DNA of 64,000 nucleotides from JBNAGF01 sp049801055 (GTDB lineage: Bacteria; Pseudomonadota; Alphaproteobacteria; Rhodobacterales; Rhodobacteraceae), in assembly GCF_049801055.1 (NCBI RefSeq), contig NZ_JBNAGF010000003.1, positions 310,001 to 374,000 on the forward strand, written 5' to 3'. The notes under the pieces were generated by a model, which saw only the letters and a program-made list of their open reading frames with translations, was not told where the DNA came from and made no database searches. A program made the translations under genes and the position numbers. Shown piece by piece: positions 24,617-33,737 of the stretch (its first letter is position 1; each line of letters opens with the position of its first letter).

Positions 24617-26968
24617 ATGCCGACAATCCTCATTCGCTTTCTGACCGCCTTCTTGACGACGGTGTTTTTTTCTTTGCCGTTGGCCGCACAGGTTCCGGGT
24701 CTCAGTGCAAGCGCCGAAACTGAAACCGGTTCAGAGAATGCGCTTGCAGAAGTAATCCGGCAGGCGTCGGAAGCCGGCGTCAGCGTCATCGTTGTCGACA
24801 GCTCGGGGCAACTGGCCGAGGCGGCGGAGGCGGGATCCGGTTCAGGTGACGGCGGCTCGGGCATGGAGAGCGCCTCTGGTCTGATGCGGGCGCAATCAGA
24901 AATCGCCCAGTTCCGAGAGACTTTGCGCAAGCGCCTCGAGGTTTTGCCAAACTCTTTTGTCGAGGTTGCCTATATTCTGCGCGCCACAAGCCCCGACGGC
25001 GAGATCCTGACATTCGCAAAGATCCTCGGGGTCTGTGCGGTGATGTTCTTTATTGCGTATTTCGCCATGCGCGAAATCTATGGAAAGCGCATCGCCCGCC
25101 GGTTCGTCATGGCCCGGATTTTGGAAAACCCACAGGGGTATCGCGAGAAAATGCCATTTCTGGTGGTCCGCTTTCTTGCCGGGGTTGGGGGAACAGTGTT
25201 CGGCATGATTGTGTCCTATATCGGACTGTATCTGCTGTTTGGAGAAACCCAGAATCTGGCTGTGGAATTCACCGTTTCGGCCATCTTCCTGACCTTTTTC
25301 CTCGCGCGAACGGCCTCGGACCTGTGGCGTATGATACTGTCGCCGTTCCTCAGTCAGTACCGTATCCCGCACTTCTCTGACCGTGACGCCAAGAGGCTCT
25401 ACCTGTGGGCCTCGACGCTGGCCACATATGACATCATTACCGTGATGTTCAGCACCTGGATCGGTGATTTCGGACTGAACTACAATGTCTATGCCGTGTT
25501 CTACGGGTTGATGTCGCTGGTCGGTGTGTTTGGAAACGTCCTGATGGTTCTATTCAATGTCGGTGCCATCTCGAACGCGATCCGAGGCGGACGACCTGCG
25601 GCCGAGGTTAGCTGGCTGCTGCGATTCCTCTCGTTCGCATGGGCCCCGGCCATGCTGGTCTATGTCGGCTTCAGCTGGCTGGAGATGGCCTTTGACCTTG
25701 TGTTGGAAAAGCCGGTTTCGGTGCCGATCATCGTTGGTTCATATGGCGTTTTCATATCCATCATCATTGTCTATGGCGCCATCAATTATGCGATCGAGAG
25801 ATATTTCGATCGGTCGCGGGAGATTCAGCGCCGCAATGCCGAGACCGAGCAGGACGACGAGGAGGCACTGGAAGAGCCGGTTGCCGAGATTCCCGATCCG
25901 TTCCGTCGGCATCCGATCGCAACCTTCGAAGATCTCGCCCGCCGGGTCGCCGGAATTCTTGCCTTCGGTGTCGGGTCCTATGCACTGTTCATGGTCTGGA
26001 ACCCCGAACCCGCATGGCTGAATGATACGGTTGTGGACCGCTTCATAGACGTGGCCGTGATCGTATTCATCGGGTACATCGTTTTTCACTTTTTCCGCAT
26101 TTGGATCGACAGCAAGATCGAAGAGGAAACCGATGGTCTCGAGCCCGGCGAACTGGGCGACGAGGGCGGTGCGACTGGCGCGTCACGCCTGGCAACGTTA
26201 CTACCGCTCTTTCGCGGAGCAATACTGGCCGTTGTGGTGGTTTCGATTGTGCTGATTGCCTTGCTGGAACTCGGCATAAATGTCAGCCCGCTCTTTGCTG
26301 GTGCCGGTGTCGTTGGTCTGGCCGTTGGTTTCGGTGCACAGACGCTGGTGCGCGATATCTTCTCTGGGGCGTTCTTTCTGATCGATGATGCGTTTCGCAA
26401 AGGTGAGTACATCGACATTGGTGATGTCAAAGGAACGGTTGAAAAGATCTCTGTCCGGTCGTTCCAACTTCGGCACCACCTTGGCGCGCTCAACACCATT
26501 CCTTTTGGCGAGATCAAGGTTCTAACCAACTATTCCCGCGACTGGGTGATCATGAAGCTGCCGCTCCGCGTCACCTATGACACTGACGTTGAAAAAGTTC
26601 GCAAGCTGATCAAGAATCTGGGGCAGGAATTGCTGAGCGACCCGGTCATTGGCGACAATTTCATCCAGCCTCTGAAATCTCAGGGCGTGATCGAGATGCA
26701 GGACAGTGCCATGATCATTCGGGTCAAGTTCATGACCAAGCCCGGCGATCAGTGGCTGGTGCGCAAGAAGGTCTATCAGGAAATCCGCGAGCTCTTTGCC
26801 CGTGAGGGTATCAAGTTTGCGCACCGAGAGGTCACGGTTCGGCTGGCAGACGAAAAGGGAGCGGCTGATCTGACACCGCAGCAACGCGAGGCTGTTTCCG
26901 GTGCCGTTCAGGCCGCGATCGACGAAGATTATCTGGACGACATCGGGCCGGGTGGCGACGACCGCTGA
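24617..26968 (+). CDS. Large mechanosensitive ion channel (MscS superfamily)
   Basis: A 783-residue inner-membrane channel of the larger MscS-like (MscK/YbiO/YjeP) type. Residues 1-26 look like a signal peptide (ending PLAAQ), then a periplasmic region rich in Gly/Ser (about 60-90), followed by about ten transmembrane segments. The MscS pore helix is GAGVVGLAVGFGAQTLVRDI (about 559-578), with FFLIDDAFRKGEYIDIGDVKGTVEKI forming the start of the cytoplasmic beta domain and the vestibule extending to the C-terminus. It protects cells from osmotic downshock. It is divergent from the glycan operon; any link is speculative. Confidence 0.9.
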   Translation: MPTILIRFLTAFLTTVFFSLPLAAQVPGLSASAETETGSENALAEVIRQASEAGVSVIVVDSSGQLAEAAEAGSGSGDGGSGMESASGLMRAQSEIAQFRETLRKRLEVLPNSFVEVAYILRATSPDGEILTFAKILGVCAVMFFIAYFAMREIYGKRIARRFVMARILENPQGYREKMPFLVVRFLAGVGGTVFGMIVSYIGLYLLFGETQNLAVEFTVSAIFLTFFLARTASDLWRMILSPFLSQYRIPHFSDRDAKRLYLWASTLATYDIITVMFSTWIGDFGLNYNVYAVFYGLMSLVGVFGNVLMVLFNVGAISNAIRGGRPAAEVSWLLRFLSFAWAPAMLVYVGFSWLEMAFDLVLEKPVSVPIIVGSYGVFISIIIVYGAINYAIERYFDRSREIQRRNAETEQDDEEALEEPVAEIPDPFRRHPIATFEDLARRVAGILAFGVGSYALFMVWNPEPAWLNDTVVDRFIDVAVIVFIGYIVFHFFRIWIDSKIEEETDGLEPGELGDEGGATGASRLATLLPLFRGAILAVVVVSIVLIALLELGINVSPLFAGAGVVGLAVGFGAQTLVRDIFSGAFFLIDDAFRKGEYIDIGDVKGTVEKISVRSFQLRHHLGALNTIPFGEIKVLTNYSRDWVIMKLPLRVTYDTDVEKVRKLIKNLGQELLSDPVIGDNFIQPLKSQGVIEMQDSAMIIRVKFMTKPGDQWLVRKKVYQEIRELFAREGIKFAHREVTVRLADEKGAADLTPQQREAVSGAVQAAIDEDYLDDIGPGGDDR

Positions 26969-27010
26969 ACGGTGCGTCGCTGACGCCGCCATTCAATATA
27001 CCCGCCGGGC

Positions 27011-28165
27011 TTAACTGTCGTAGGGGTCCAGGCTGTCCCGAAGGCCGTCGCCCAGGAAATTGAACGCCAGAACAACGACAATGATCGGGATCATCGGAAT
27101 CGCCGTCCAAGGGTAGATCTCGATCGACGCGAGGTTCTGGGCATCGTTGAGCATGACGCCCCAGCTCACCGCAGGCGCCCGCAGACCAAGCCCAAGGAAG
27201 GACAACGCCGTTTCGCCAAGGATCATTGCCGGGATCGACAAAGTGGCCGATGCAATCAGGTGGGACATGAAGTTCGGCAGCAGGTGCTTGCGGATCACCC
27301 GGCCTGAGCTTGCCCCCATCATTTCGGCCGCGCGGACGTATTCCTCTTCGCGCAGCGACAGGAATTTGGCCCGCACCGCACGTGCAAGTCCCGGCCAGTC
27401 GAGAATTCCCAGAATGACAGAGATAATGAAAAACACCGCCACCGGCCCCCAGTTCGAGGGCACCGCTGCCGATAGCGCCAGCCATAGCGGCAATTCAGGA
27501 AGGCTGCGGAGGATTTCGATCACACGGTTGATGATCCAGTCGGTCTTGCCACCGAAATATCCAGCCAACGAGCCAAGAATGATCCCCAGGAAGAACGAGA
27601 CCGAAATGCCGATCAGACCCACTGTGAGAGACAGCTGAGCGCCATAGAGAATCCGGCTGAAGACATCCCGGCCCAGCCGGTCGGATCCCCAAAGGAACAC
27701 TGTTGCGCCTTCGGGCGCGCAGAACAAATGCGTGTCGCTTCGGATCAGGCCGGCAAGCTTGTATTCCCCGGCCTCGCAGAAAAAGCGCACCGGAGCGGGA
27801 TTGTCGGTGTCCGGAACGAATTTCCACTGAAATGTTTCAAGGTCCGCTTCGGCGACGATTGGATAAATGAAAGGTCCGCGAAACTCTCCCTCGTGGAACC
27901 AATGAACAGCCTGTGGCGGTGCATAAAGATGGTCCGAGTTCCGCTCGTTCGGCGTGTAAGGCGCGATGAAGCCGGCAAAGGGCAGCATCAAATAGGAAAA
28001 GAGCAGGAAGATCCCGGAGATTAGGCCCAGTTTGTGTTGTTTGAATTTGCGCCAAACCAGAACGAAATTGGGGGCGTCGAGATCGCGGCGCTCAAGCTGT
28101 TGCAGGCTGGCCTGCGGATCATAGGGCGCATCGTCGACATAGCGACCGTCGGGGAGCCTGCTCAT
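27011..28165 (-). CDS. Peptide/oligopeptide ABC transporter permease (YejE-like)
   Basis: A 384-residue inner-membrane permease of the OppC/YejE group. After the first membrane segment (about 42-63) comes a large periplasmic insert of about 90 residues containing two cysteines, as in YejE-type permeases. The remaining five segments and the EAA loop (EYVRAAEMMGASSGRVIRKHLLPNFMSHL, about 280-305) contact the ATPase. It is the last gene of the operon ATPase, binding protein, YejB-like and YejE-like permease, and overlaps the previous gene by 4 bases. Yej systems import peptides such as microcin C or murein-type peptides; the ligand here is unknown. Confidence 0.88.
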   Translation of the reverse strand: MSRLPDGRYVDDAPYDPQASLQQLERRDLDAPNFVLVWRKFKQHKLGLISGIFLLFSYLMLPFAGFIAPYTPNERNSDHLYAPPQAVHWFHEGEFRGPFIYPIVAEADLETFQWKFVPDTDNPAPVRFFCEAGEYKLAGLIRSDTHLFCAPEGATVFLWGSDRLGRDVFSRILYGAQLSLTVGLIGISVSFFLGIILGSLAGYFGGKTDWIINRVIEILRSLPELPLWLALSAAVPSNWGPVAVFFIISVILGILDWPGLARAVRAKFLSLREEEYVRAAEMMGASSGRVIRKHLLPNFMSHLIASATLSIPAMILGETALSFLGLGLRAPAVSWGVMLNDAQNLASIEIYPWTAIPMIPIIVVVLAFNFLGDGLRDSLDPYDS

Positions 28166-29190
28166 GTTTCGCGCCCCTCATATCGGATCCGGGGATCGAG
28201 CATCACCAGCAGCACGTCCGAGATCATAGTGCCAACCAGAGTCAACAAGGCGACAAACATCAGTACGAAGCCGGACAGAAACTGATCCTGCGTCTTTAGG
28301 GCGGTCAGTAGCGTGGGGCCAATTGTTTGCAGCCCCAGCACAACGGAAACCAGAACTGATCCCGAAACCATTGACGGGAGCAGGTTTCCGATATCAGCCA
28401 CGAACGGGTTGAAAGCCACTCGTAGAGGATACTTGGTCAGCATTCGTGGCGGGCTCATTCCCTTGGCGATAGCAGTTTCCACATATGGCTTGCCAAGTTC
28501 GTCAAGCATGTTGGCCCGCAGGCGTTGCATCATGGCCGCCGCGCCGGAGGTGCCGATTACGAAGGTCGGGACGATCAAGTGGATCAGGATCGACTTGACC
28601 TTTTCCCATGTCATTGGCTGGCCTTCGTATTGCGGGTCCATCAGGCCACCGATTGGCAGGTCAAAGAACTTGTGACCGTAATAAAAGAGGATAAGTGCCA
28701 ACAGAAAGTTGGGGGTCGCCAGCCCCAGATATCCGACAAATGCCGACGTGTAATCCACCCATGTCCGCGACCGGGCCGCTGCAAGCACCCCCAGTGGCAG
28801 TGCGACCATATAGACAAAAAGAACAGCGGCAAGATTGACCAAAACCGTTAGCCAAAGGCTTTCGCCAACGATCTCGGCCACGGGGCGGTCGAACTCAAAA
28901 GACCAGCCGAAATTGCCGTGGATCAACCCGGAAAACCCGTGCGGCCCGGGCATGAAGCCGACCCAGATCATGTACTGTTCCCACAACGGACGGTCGAGCG
29001 CATATTCCTTGCGCAAAAACTCGGCCTTGGCCACCCCGGCTGATTGGCCGGATGCGCGCAGCTCCGCGATCTGGTTCGACAGATAATCCCCCGGTGGGAG
29101 GTTGATTATCAGGAACACCAGCGCGGACACTACGAGCAGTGTCAGCAACATGGTGAAGAACCTGTAGATCGCGTAGCGAAGGATCAGCAT
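28162..29190 (-). CDS. Peptide ABC transporter permease (YejB-like)
   Basis: A 342-residue permease of the OppB/YejB group with six hydrophobic segments. The N-terminus MLILRYAIYRFFTMLLTLLVV is the family hallmark and the EAA loop appears as RLRANMLDELGKPYVETAIAKGMSPPRML (about 222-250). It pairs with the YejE-like permease to form the membrane channel. Its ATG shares one base with the stop of the binding-protein gene (29190), so the subunits are translated in tight coupling. Confidence 0.9.
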   Translation of the reverse strand: MLILRYAIYRFFTMLLTLLVVSALVFLIINLPPGDYLSNQIAELRASGQSAGVAKAEFLRKEYALDRPLWEQYMIWVGFMPGPHGFSGLIHGNFGWSFEFDRPVAEIVGESLWLTVLVNLAAVLFVYMVALPLGVLAAARSRTWVDYTSAFVGYLGLATPNFLLALILFYYGHKFFDLPIGGLMDPQYEGQPMTWEKVKSILIHLIVPTFVIGTSGAAAMMQRLRANMLDELGKPYVETAIAKGMSPPRMLTKYPLRVAFNPFVADIGNLLPSMVSGSVLVSVVLGLQTIGPTLLTALKTQDQFLSGFVLMFVALLTLVGTMISDVLLVMLDPRIRYEGRET

Positions 29191-31121
29191 CAGCCGTCAC
29201 CAGCATCCGCAAAAAAGAACTCGTCAGGGCGGTGCACACCGAAATGAGCCCCCGGATCCCACGCCCACATGCCGGCCTCGGGGACATTGCGCAAGCGCTT
29301 GGACACGACAATCGGTTGTGGTGCTTCGTTCAGGATACCGATGCCATAGACCTGGTCGGCATGAATGGCCAGCATCTCGCGCCATGCAGCTTCGCGCTGT
29401 TCGTCGGTTTCGGCGGAATCCCAGATTTCGGCTAACTCCATCAGGCGTTGCGGCTCAGGCATGTCGGGAGCTTCCCCCGCGTCGCCGTTGGTCTGGAAGT
29501 GCTGCCCCCATTTCGGCCAGGCAAAAAACTCCTGCTGACGCGGCGCGATGTAGTCGGGCGAAGTGTAGACCTGCGGGATACCGTTATCCCAGCCGAACCA
29601 GACTGCGGCCATGGAGTTTCCGGAGTAAACCCGGTTGCGCAGAATATCCCGATCAAGCGGTCGCATGACCAGTTTTACGCCGACTTCGCGCCAGGTATCG
29701 GTCACGATCTGAAGGGCGTTCTCCACCTCCTGCCGTTCGCCTGCCGTTTCGATAACCAGTTCCATTGGCCGGCCATCGGGCAGCAGGCGGATACCGTCGG
29801 GCCGCCGTTTATCCAAACCGGCTTCGTCCAGCAGGCGGTTTGCCTGTTCCGGGTCGAAATCCGACCATGCCGCCCGGTTGTTCTCATCAAAGAAGGGGCT
29901 GGAGGGGAGAACGGACATCGCGCCTGGCTTGGCCAGCTTGAAGTAGAGTGCCTTGTTGATGGTTGCCCGGTCGATGGCGAGTGACAGGGCCCTGCGGACG
30001 CGGACATCGCGCAGTACAGAGCGCCAGACGTCATCGGCGACATTCAGATTGGGGTAGATCGCAATTTGCGACGCCACGCCTGTTCGCCAAAGCAAAGTGA
30101 CATAGTTTCCTCCCTCGGACTCGCCTTTGCGCAGGATCGAGATGTCGCGGAAATCCAAACCGCGCCCCTGCAGGTCGCTTTCACCCGCGTTCGACTTTGC
30201 GGCGACCAGTCCGGGGGCAACGATCTCCATCTCGACGACATCAATATAGGGTAACTGCACGCCCTTGCTGTCGATGCGGTGATAGTATGGGTTGCGAACG
30301 AAGAGATGGCGGATCTTCTTGCCGGCGCTGGAATTGATCCAGGGTTGCAGGGTTGGCAATTCGTGGTTGTCGAACTTGTACATGTTGTCGCGCTTGTTGT
30401 GCAGCGAGGCCCAGCTTTTGACCCGGTTGTCGGCGACGATCTCTGCAAGTGCGTCTGCCTCGGCATAGTCGCCATGGTAATGCTTCAGAAAATGCGACGG
30501 CCGGTAGATGAAGGGTGGTCGCGCCTGCGCCAGTGACTGAAGGAAGTTCGGGTTGGGATTTTTCCAGGAATAGACCACGGTATGTTCATCTGGGAAACTG
30601 ACCTCGGGCAACTCACCGCCCGCCCGCAGGAAATCTGGTGGGCCAGCGGGGCTGAGAAGCTCATTATTGGCAACGTCTTCCCACCAATATCTGAAATCTT
30701 CGGAGGTGAACGGCGCGCCATCAGACCAGCGGTGCCCTTTGCGGAGGCGCAGGGTAAACACCCTGTTGTCCTCGTTTTCGAAGCTCTCAAGGATATCGGC
30801 AACAAGATTGTAGTTCTCATCATATCCGATAAGACGCGCATATCCGTAGACGACCATTTGCCGAATGTCTTTGCTGCGTGTCACCATCGTGCTCAGAGTT
30901 CCGCCCGGGGTGCCAAACTCGCGCCCCTTGGCGGACATGTCCACGACGACCGGATTTTCGGGAAGGCGTTGCTGGACCGGTGGCAAAGAATTGCTGTCGA
31001 CCTCCTGCTGCCAGAAAGCGCCCTCTTGTAGTGGCGGGATCTGTTGCGCGGCTGCTGGCAGCGCAGTCAGCAGCGCGAAAGCAGCAGCAAGGGTCAGGGA
31101 CGGACGAATAGACTTAAGCAT
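29190..31121 (-). CDS. Extracellular solute-binding protein family 5 (YejA-like)
   Basis: A 643-residue periplasmic binding protein for peptides or related solutes. Residues 1-25 form a signal peptide ending PAAAQ. Family-5 landmarks include LRKGHRWSDGAPFTSEDFRYWWED (about 127-150), RRALSLAIDRATINKALY (about 371-388) and the C-terminal YGIGILNEAPQPIVVSKRLRNVPE. Size and the permease partners suggest the YejA branch, which accepts larger peptides or peptide-nucleotides. Placement after the ATPase gene (8-base overlap) rather than first in the operon is less usual for such systems. Confidence 0.9.
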   Translation of the reverse strand: MLKSIRPSLTLAAAFALLTALPAAAQQIPPLQEGAFWQQEVDSNSLPPVQQRLPENPVVVDMSAKGREFGTPGGTLSTMVTRSKDIRQMVVYGYARLIGYDENYNLVADILESFENEDNRVFTLRLRKGHRWSDGAPFTSEDFRYWWEDVANNELLSPAGPPDFLRAGGELPEVSFPDEHTVVYSWKNPNPNFLQSLAQARPPFIYRPSHFLKHYHGDYAEADALAEIVADNRVKSWASLHNKRDNMYKFDNHELPTLQPWINSSAGKKIRHLFVRNPYYHRIDSKGVQLPYIDVVEMEIVAPGLVAAKSNAGESDLQGRGLDFRDISILRKGESEGGNYVTLLWRTGVASQIAIYPNLNVADDVWRSVLRDVRVRRALSLAIDRATINKALYFKLAKPGAMSVLPSSPFFDENNRAAWSDFDPEQANRLLDEAGLDKRRPDGIRLLPDGRPMELVIETAGERQEVENALQIVTDTWREVGVKLVMRPLDRDILRNRVYSGNSMAAVWFGWDNGIPQVYTSPDYIAPRQQEFFAWPKWGQHFQTNGDAGEAPDMPEPQRLMELAEIWDSAETDEQREAAWREMLAIHADQVYGIGILNEAPQPIVVSKRLRNVPEAGMWAWDPGAHFGVHRPDEFFFADAGDG

Positions 31122-32886
31122 GGCAGCGGACCTTGTGGCCGGGTTCGAATTCAGTGAGCGAAGGTATCACGGTGTCCGTGAAACGAAAGGCTTCGCCCCA
31201 GCTGTCCGGCGCTCCGGCGCCCTGTGCGACAAGCTTGAGATTGATGGGGCGGTCAATGTCGGGCTCCGGCTGTGCCGCGATCAGGGCCTTGGTGTAGGGG
31301 TGTTGCGGGTTGTGAAAGAGCGTATCCGGAGGAGCCTGTTCGACCACGAGCCCCTGCCGCATCACCGCGACTTCATCGGCGATCCGCGCCACCACGGCCA
31401 GATCATGTGAAATGAACAGGTAAGACAGGTTCATCTCGTCGCGGATTTCTTCCAACAGCGTCAGGATTTGCTCCTGAACCGATACATCGAGCGCCGAGGT
31501 GGGCTCGTCGCAGACGATAAGCTTGGGGTCCAGCATCATGGCGCGAGCGATCGACAATCGCTGGCGTTGGCCCCCGGAAAATGCGTGCGGATAACGTTTC
31601 AGCATGTCGGCATTCAGACCGACTTCCCGCAGCATCTGAGCCGCACGGTCACGTCGTTCGCTGCGCGACCCGATCTGGTGGATCTCCAGAGGCTCTATCA
31701 TGGCATCCTGAATTCGCATGCGCGGGCTGAGCGAGGAATAGGGATCCTGAAACACCATCTGCGCCTGTTTCTGGAATTCGATGCGCTGGCTGCGGGTCAT
31801 CTTGTGAACGGCCATCGCCTGACCGCCCGGTTCCGGCCTGAACAGGATTTGACCGCCTTTATCTGGGGGTTCGGCGCCCAGAGCCAGCCGTGCTGCGGTG
31901 GTTTTCCCTGATCCACTTTCGCCGACAATGGCCAGGGTTTTACCCCGCGGCAATGTCAGGTCGATACCCCGGCAGGCGTGGATTAGCTTTTCCTTTTTCA
32001 GAAAGCCGCTGGCTCGCATCGTGTAGGTCTTGGAGACATTGTTGAGCTCAAGGATCAGATCCCGTTGAGCGGGGGGCGGCACGTATTCAGTTTTTGCAGG
32101 TATTGCCGGGGCCGCGTCGAACAGTTGCCGTGTGTAGGGATGTGCCGGTGCCCCCAGGATAGCTTCGGCCGAGCCGGATTCCATAATCCGGCCTTTGTGC
32201 ATCACCACGACCTGCTCGGCCATGTTGGCTACAACGCCTAGGTCATGCGTGACCAGTATCATTGCCATTCCGGTCTCTTGCTGCAGATCTTTGATCAGCC
32301 CCAGAACCTGTGCCTGCGTGGTCACGTCGAGCGCCGTAGTGGGTTCGTCTGCAATCAGCAGATCCGGCTTGGCCACCATCGCCATCGCAATCATCGCGCG
32401 CTGGCGCATGCCGCCCGACATCTCGAAAGGGTAAGAACGATATGCGCGGTCAGGGTCGGGAAAGCCCACACGATTAAAGGTATCCAGTACCTGGCGTCTT
32501 GCTTCGCGTTCGCTCATCCCGCGATGCAACCAGAGCACCTCGCTGACCTGGTTGCCGATCCGGTGCAATGGTGACAGCGACCGCATCGGCTCCTGAAAAA
32601 TCATCGAAATACGGTCGCCGCGTACATCGCGCATGCGGCGTTCGCTGAGATCGGAGAGAACGACCTGCCCATCCCGTCCGTTCAATGTGACCTTGCCTGA
32701 TCTGATGCGCGCAGCCCGCGGAAGAATTCGGAGGACGGCGCGGCAGGTGATCGTTTTGCCGGAACCGGATTCTCCGACAAGCGCAAGGGTTTCACCTTGC
32801 TGAACTTCGAACCCGATATCCCGGATGACGGGATCACCTTCTCCGAAGCTGATGCTAAGATCTTCGACCGACAGCAATGGTGTCAT
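31114..32886 (-). CDS. Dual ATP-binding subunit of peptide ABC transporter (YejF-like)
   Basis: A 590-residue protein with two complete ABC ATPase domains, equivalent to fused OppD and OppF. Domain 1 has Walker A ALVGESGSGKT, signature MSGGMRQRAMIAMAM and Walker B LLIADEPTTALD. Domain 2 has AIVGESGSGKTTAARL, FSGGQRQRLSIARAM and LIVCDEPTSALD. Both should hydrolyse ATP to power uptake. ATG 32886 gives the usual MTPLLSVEDLSISF start; a 25-codon upstream extension is Arg/Gly-rich and unlikely. First gene of the transporter operon; promoter in the 238-base gap shared with the divergent methyltransferase. Confidence 0.92.
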   Translation of the reverse strand: MTPLLSVEDLSISFGEGDPVIRDIGFEVQQGETLALVGESGSGKTITCRAVLRILPRAARIRSGKVTLNGRDGQVVLSDLSERRMRDVRGDRISMIFQEPMRSLSPLHRIGNQVSEVLWLHRGMSEREARRQVLDTFNRVGFPDPDRAYRSYPFEMSGGMRQRAMIAMAMVAKPDLLIADEPTTALDVTTQAQVLGLIKDLQQETGMAMILVTHDLGVVANMAEQVVVMHKGRIMESGSAEAILGAPAHPYTRQLFDAAPAIPAKTEYVPPPAQRDLILELNNVSKTYTMRASGFLKKEKLIHACRGIDLTLPRGKTLAIVGESGSGKTTAARLALGAEPPDKGGQILFRPEPGGQAMAVHKMTRSQRIEFQKQAQMVFQDPYSSLSPRMRIQDAMIEPLEIHQIGSRSERRDRAAQMLREVGLNADMLKRYPHAFSGGQRQRLSIARAMMLDPKLIVCDEPTSALDVSVQEQILTLLEEIRDEMNLSYLFISHDLAVVARIADEVAVMRQGLVVEQAPPDTLFHNPQHPYTKALIAAQPEPDIDRPINLKLVAQGAGAPDSWGEAFRFTDTVIPSLTEFEPGHKVRCHA

Positions 32887-33124
32887 GCAAGCACGCCTGT
32901 CTGTCCGTCGTCCCGCAGCATTGGTCCCGGAAGCCTCCCCATCCCTTTTTCCTCGCGTCACCTTCGCTTGGCGCGACCCCTCTAGTCAAACCCGAAATCC
33001 GATTGCGACCGCATTACATGACGTTAGGCAACCGCCGGCAAGGGGATATAAGTCTACACATTCCCCGGCGTCTTTGGCATGACAAGGGCGGCGCGAATGC
33101 CGGAAACCACCCAAGGAGAGCCCC

Positions 33125-33610
33125 ATGAGCCGTCTGGACCTGTTCATTGATCGTATGGTGTCACAGCGCGCCTGCCTGGATCATGCGATTGCCGAGACCG
33201 CAGGACTGACCGGGCCGGTGTTCGAACTGGGCCTTGGCAACGGTCGCACGTATCATCACATGTTGGAGAGGATCGAAGGGCGTGATATCTACGTGTTCGA
33301 ACGCGCGGTTGCATCGCACCCTGATTCGACCCCTTCCGAGGACGCTCTGATCCTCGGTGATGTAACCGAGACGTTGCCGGAGGCATTTGAGCGGTTCGGG
33401 CCTTCGGCCAGTTTGGTGCATGCCGATCTGGGCGGGCACAACCGCGAAAAGAACGACATATTTGCTCGCAAGGTTTCGCCTCTGATTGAACCGTTGTTGG
33501 CAGAGGGCGGAATCATGGTGTCCTCTGACCGGATGTATTTCCAGTCGCTGACCGAGCTTGCCCTGCCAAAAAACGCCGTTGAAGGGCGTTGTTTCATATA
33601 CCGTCGCTGA
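33125..33610 (+). CDS. Small class I SAM-dependent methyltransferase-like protein (copy 2)
   Basis: A 161-residue short methyltransferase-like protein, paralogous to the gene at 17744-18220. Both start MSRLD, have motif I of the form LGLGNGRTY (here about 36-44) followed by an acidic/aromatic strand (DIYVFER), then SHPDSTP and a final FIYRR/LFYRA strand. AAGGAG seven bases before ATG 33125 supports the start. It is encoded alone, divergent from the Yej-type ABC operon and upstream of the MaoC-Pta gene. The substrate is unknown; two diverged copies 15 kb apart hint at a small conserved family with distinct roles. Confidence 0.78.
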   Translation: MSRLDLFIDRMVSQRACLDHAIAETAGLTGPVFELGLGNGRTYHHMLERIEGRDIYVFERAVASHPDSTPSEDALILGDVTETLPEAFERFGPSASLVHADLGGHNREKNDIFARKVSPLIEPLLAEGGIMVSSDRMYFQSLTELALPKNAVEGRCFIYRR

Positions 33611-33737
33611 TCGGGTCGCCGGCAAGATCCCAGTCCCAGTTGCGCCGGATCATGTCTATGCCTGACATTTCGTGGTATTCCGGGCGAAAAATTGGGTGTT
33701 GGTCCGCGCGCGGGCCTATTGAAACGGAGCCGCAGCG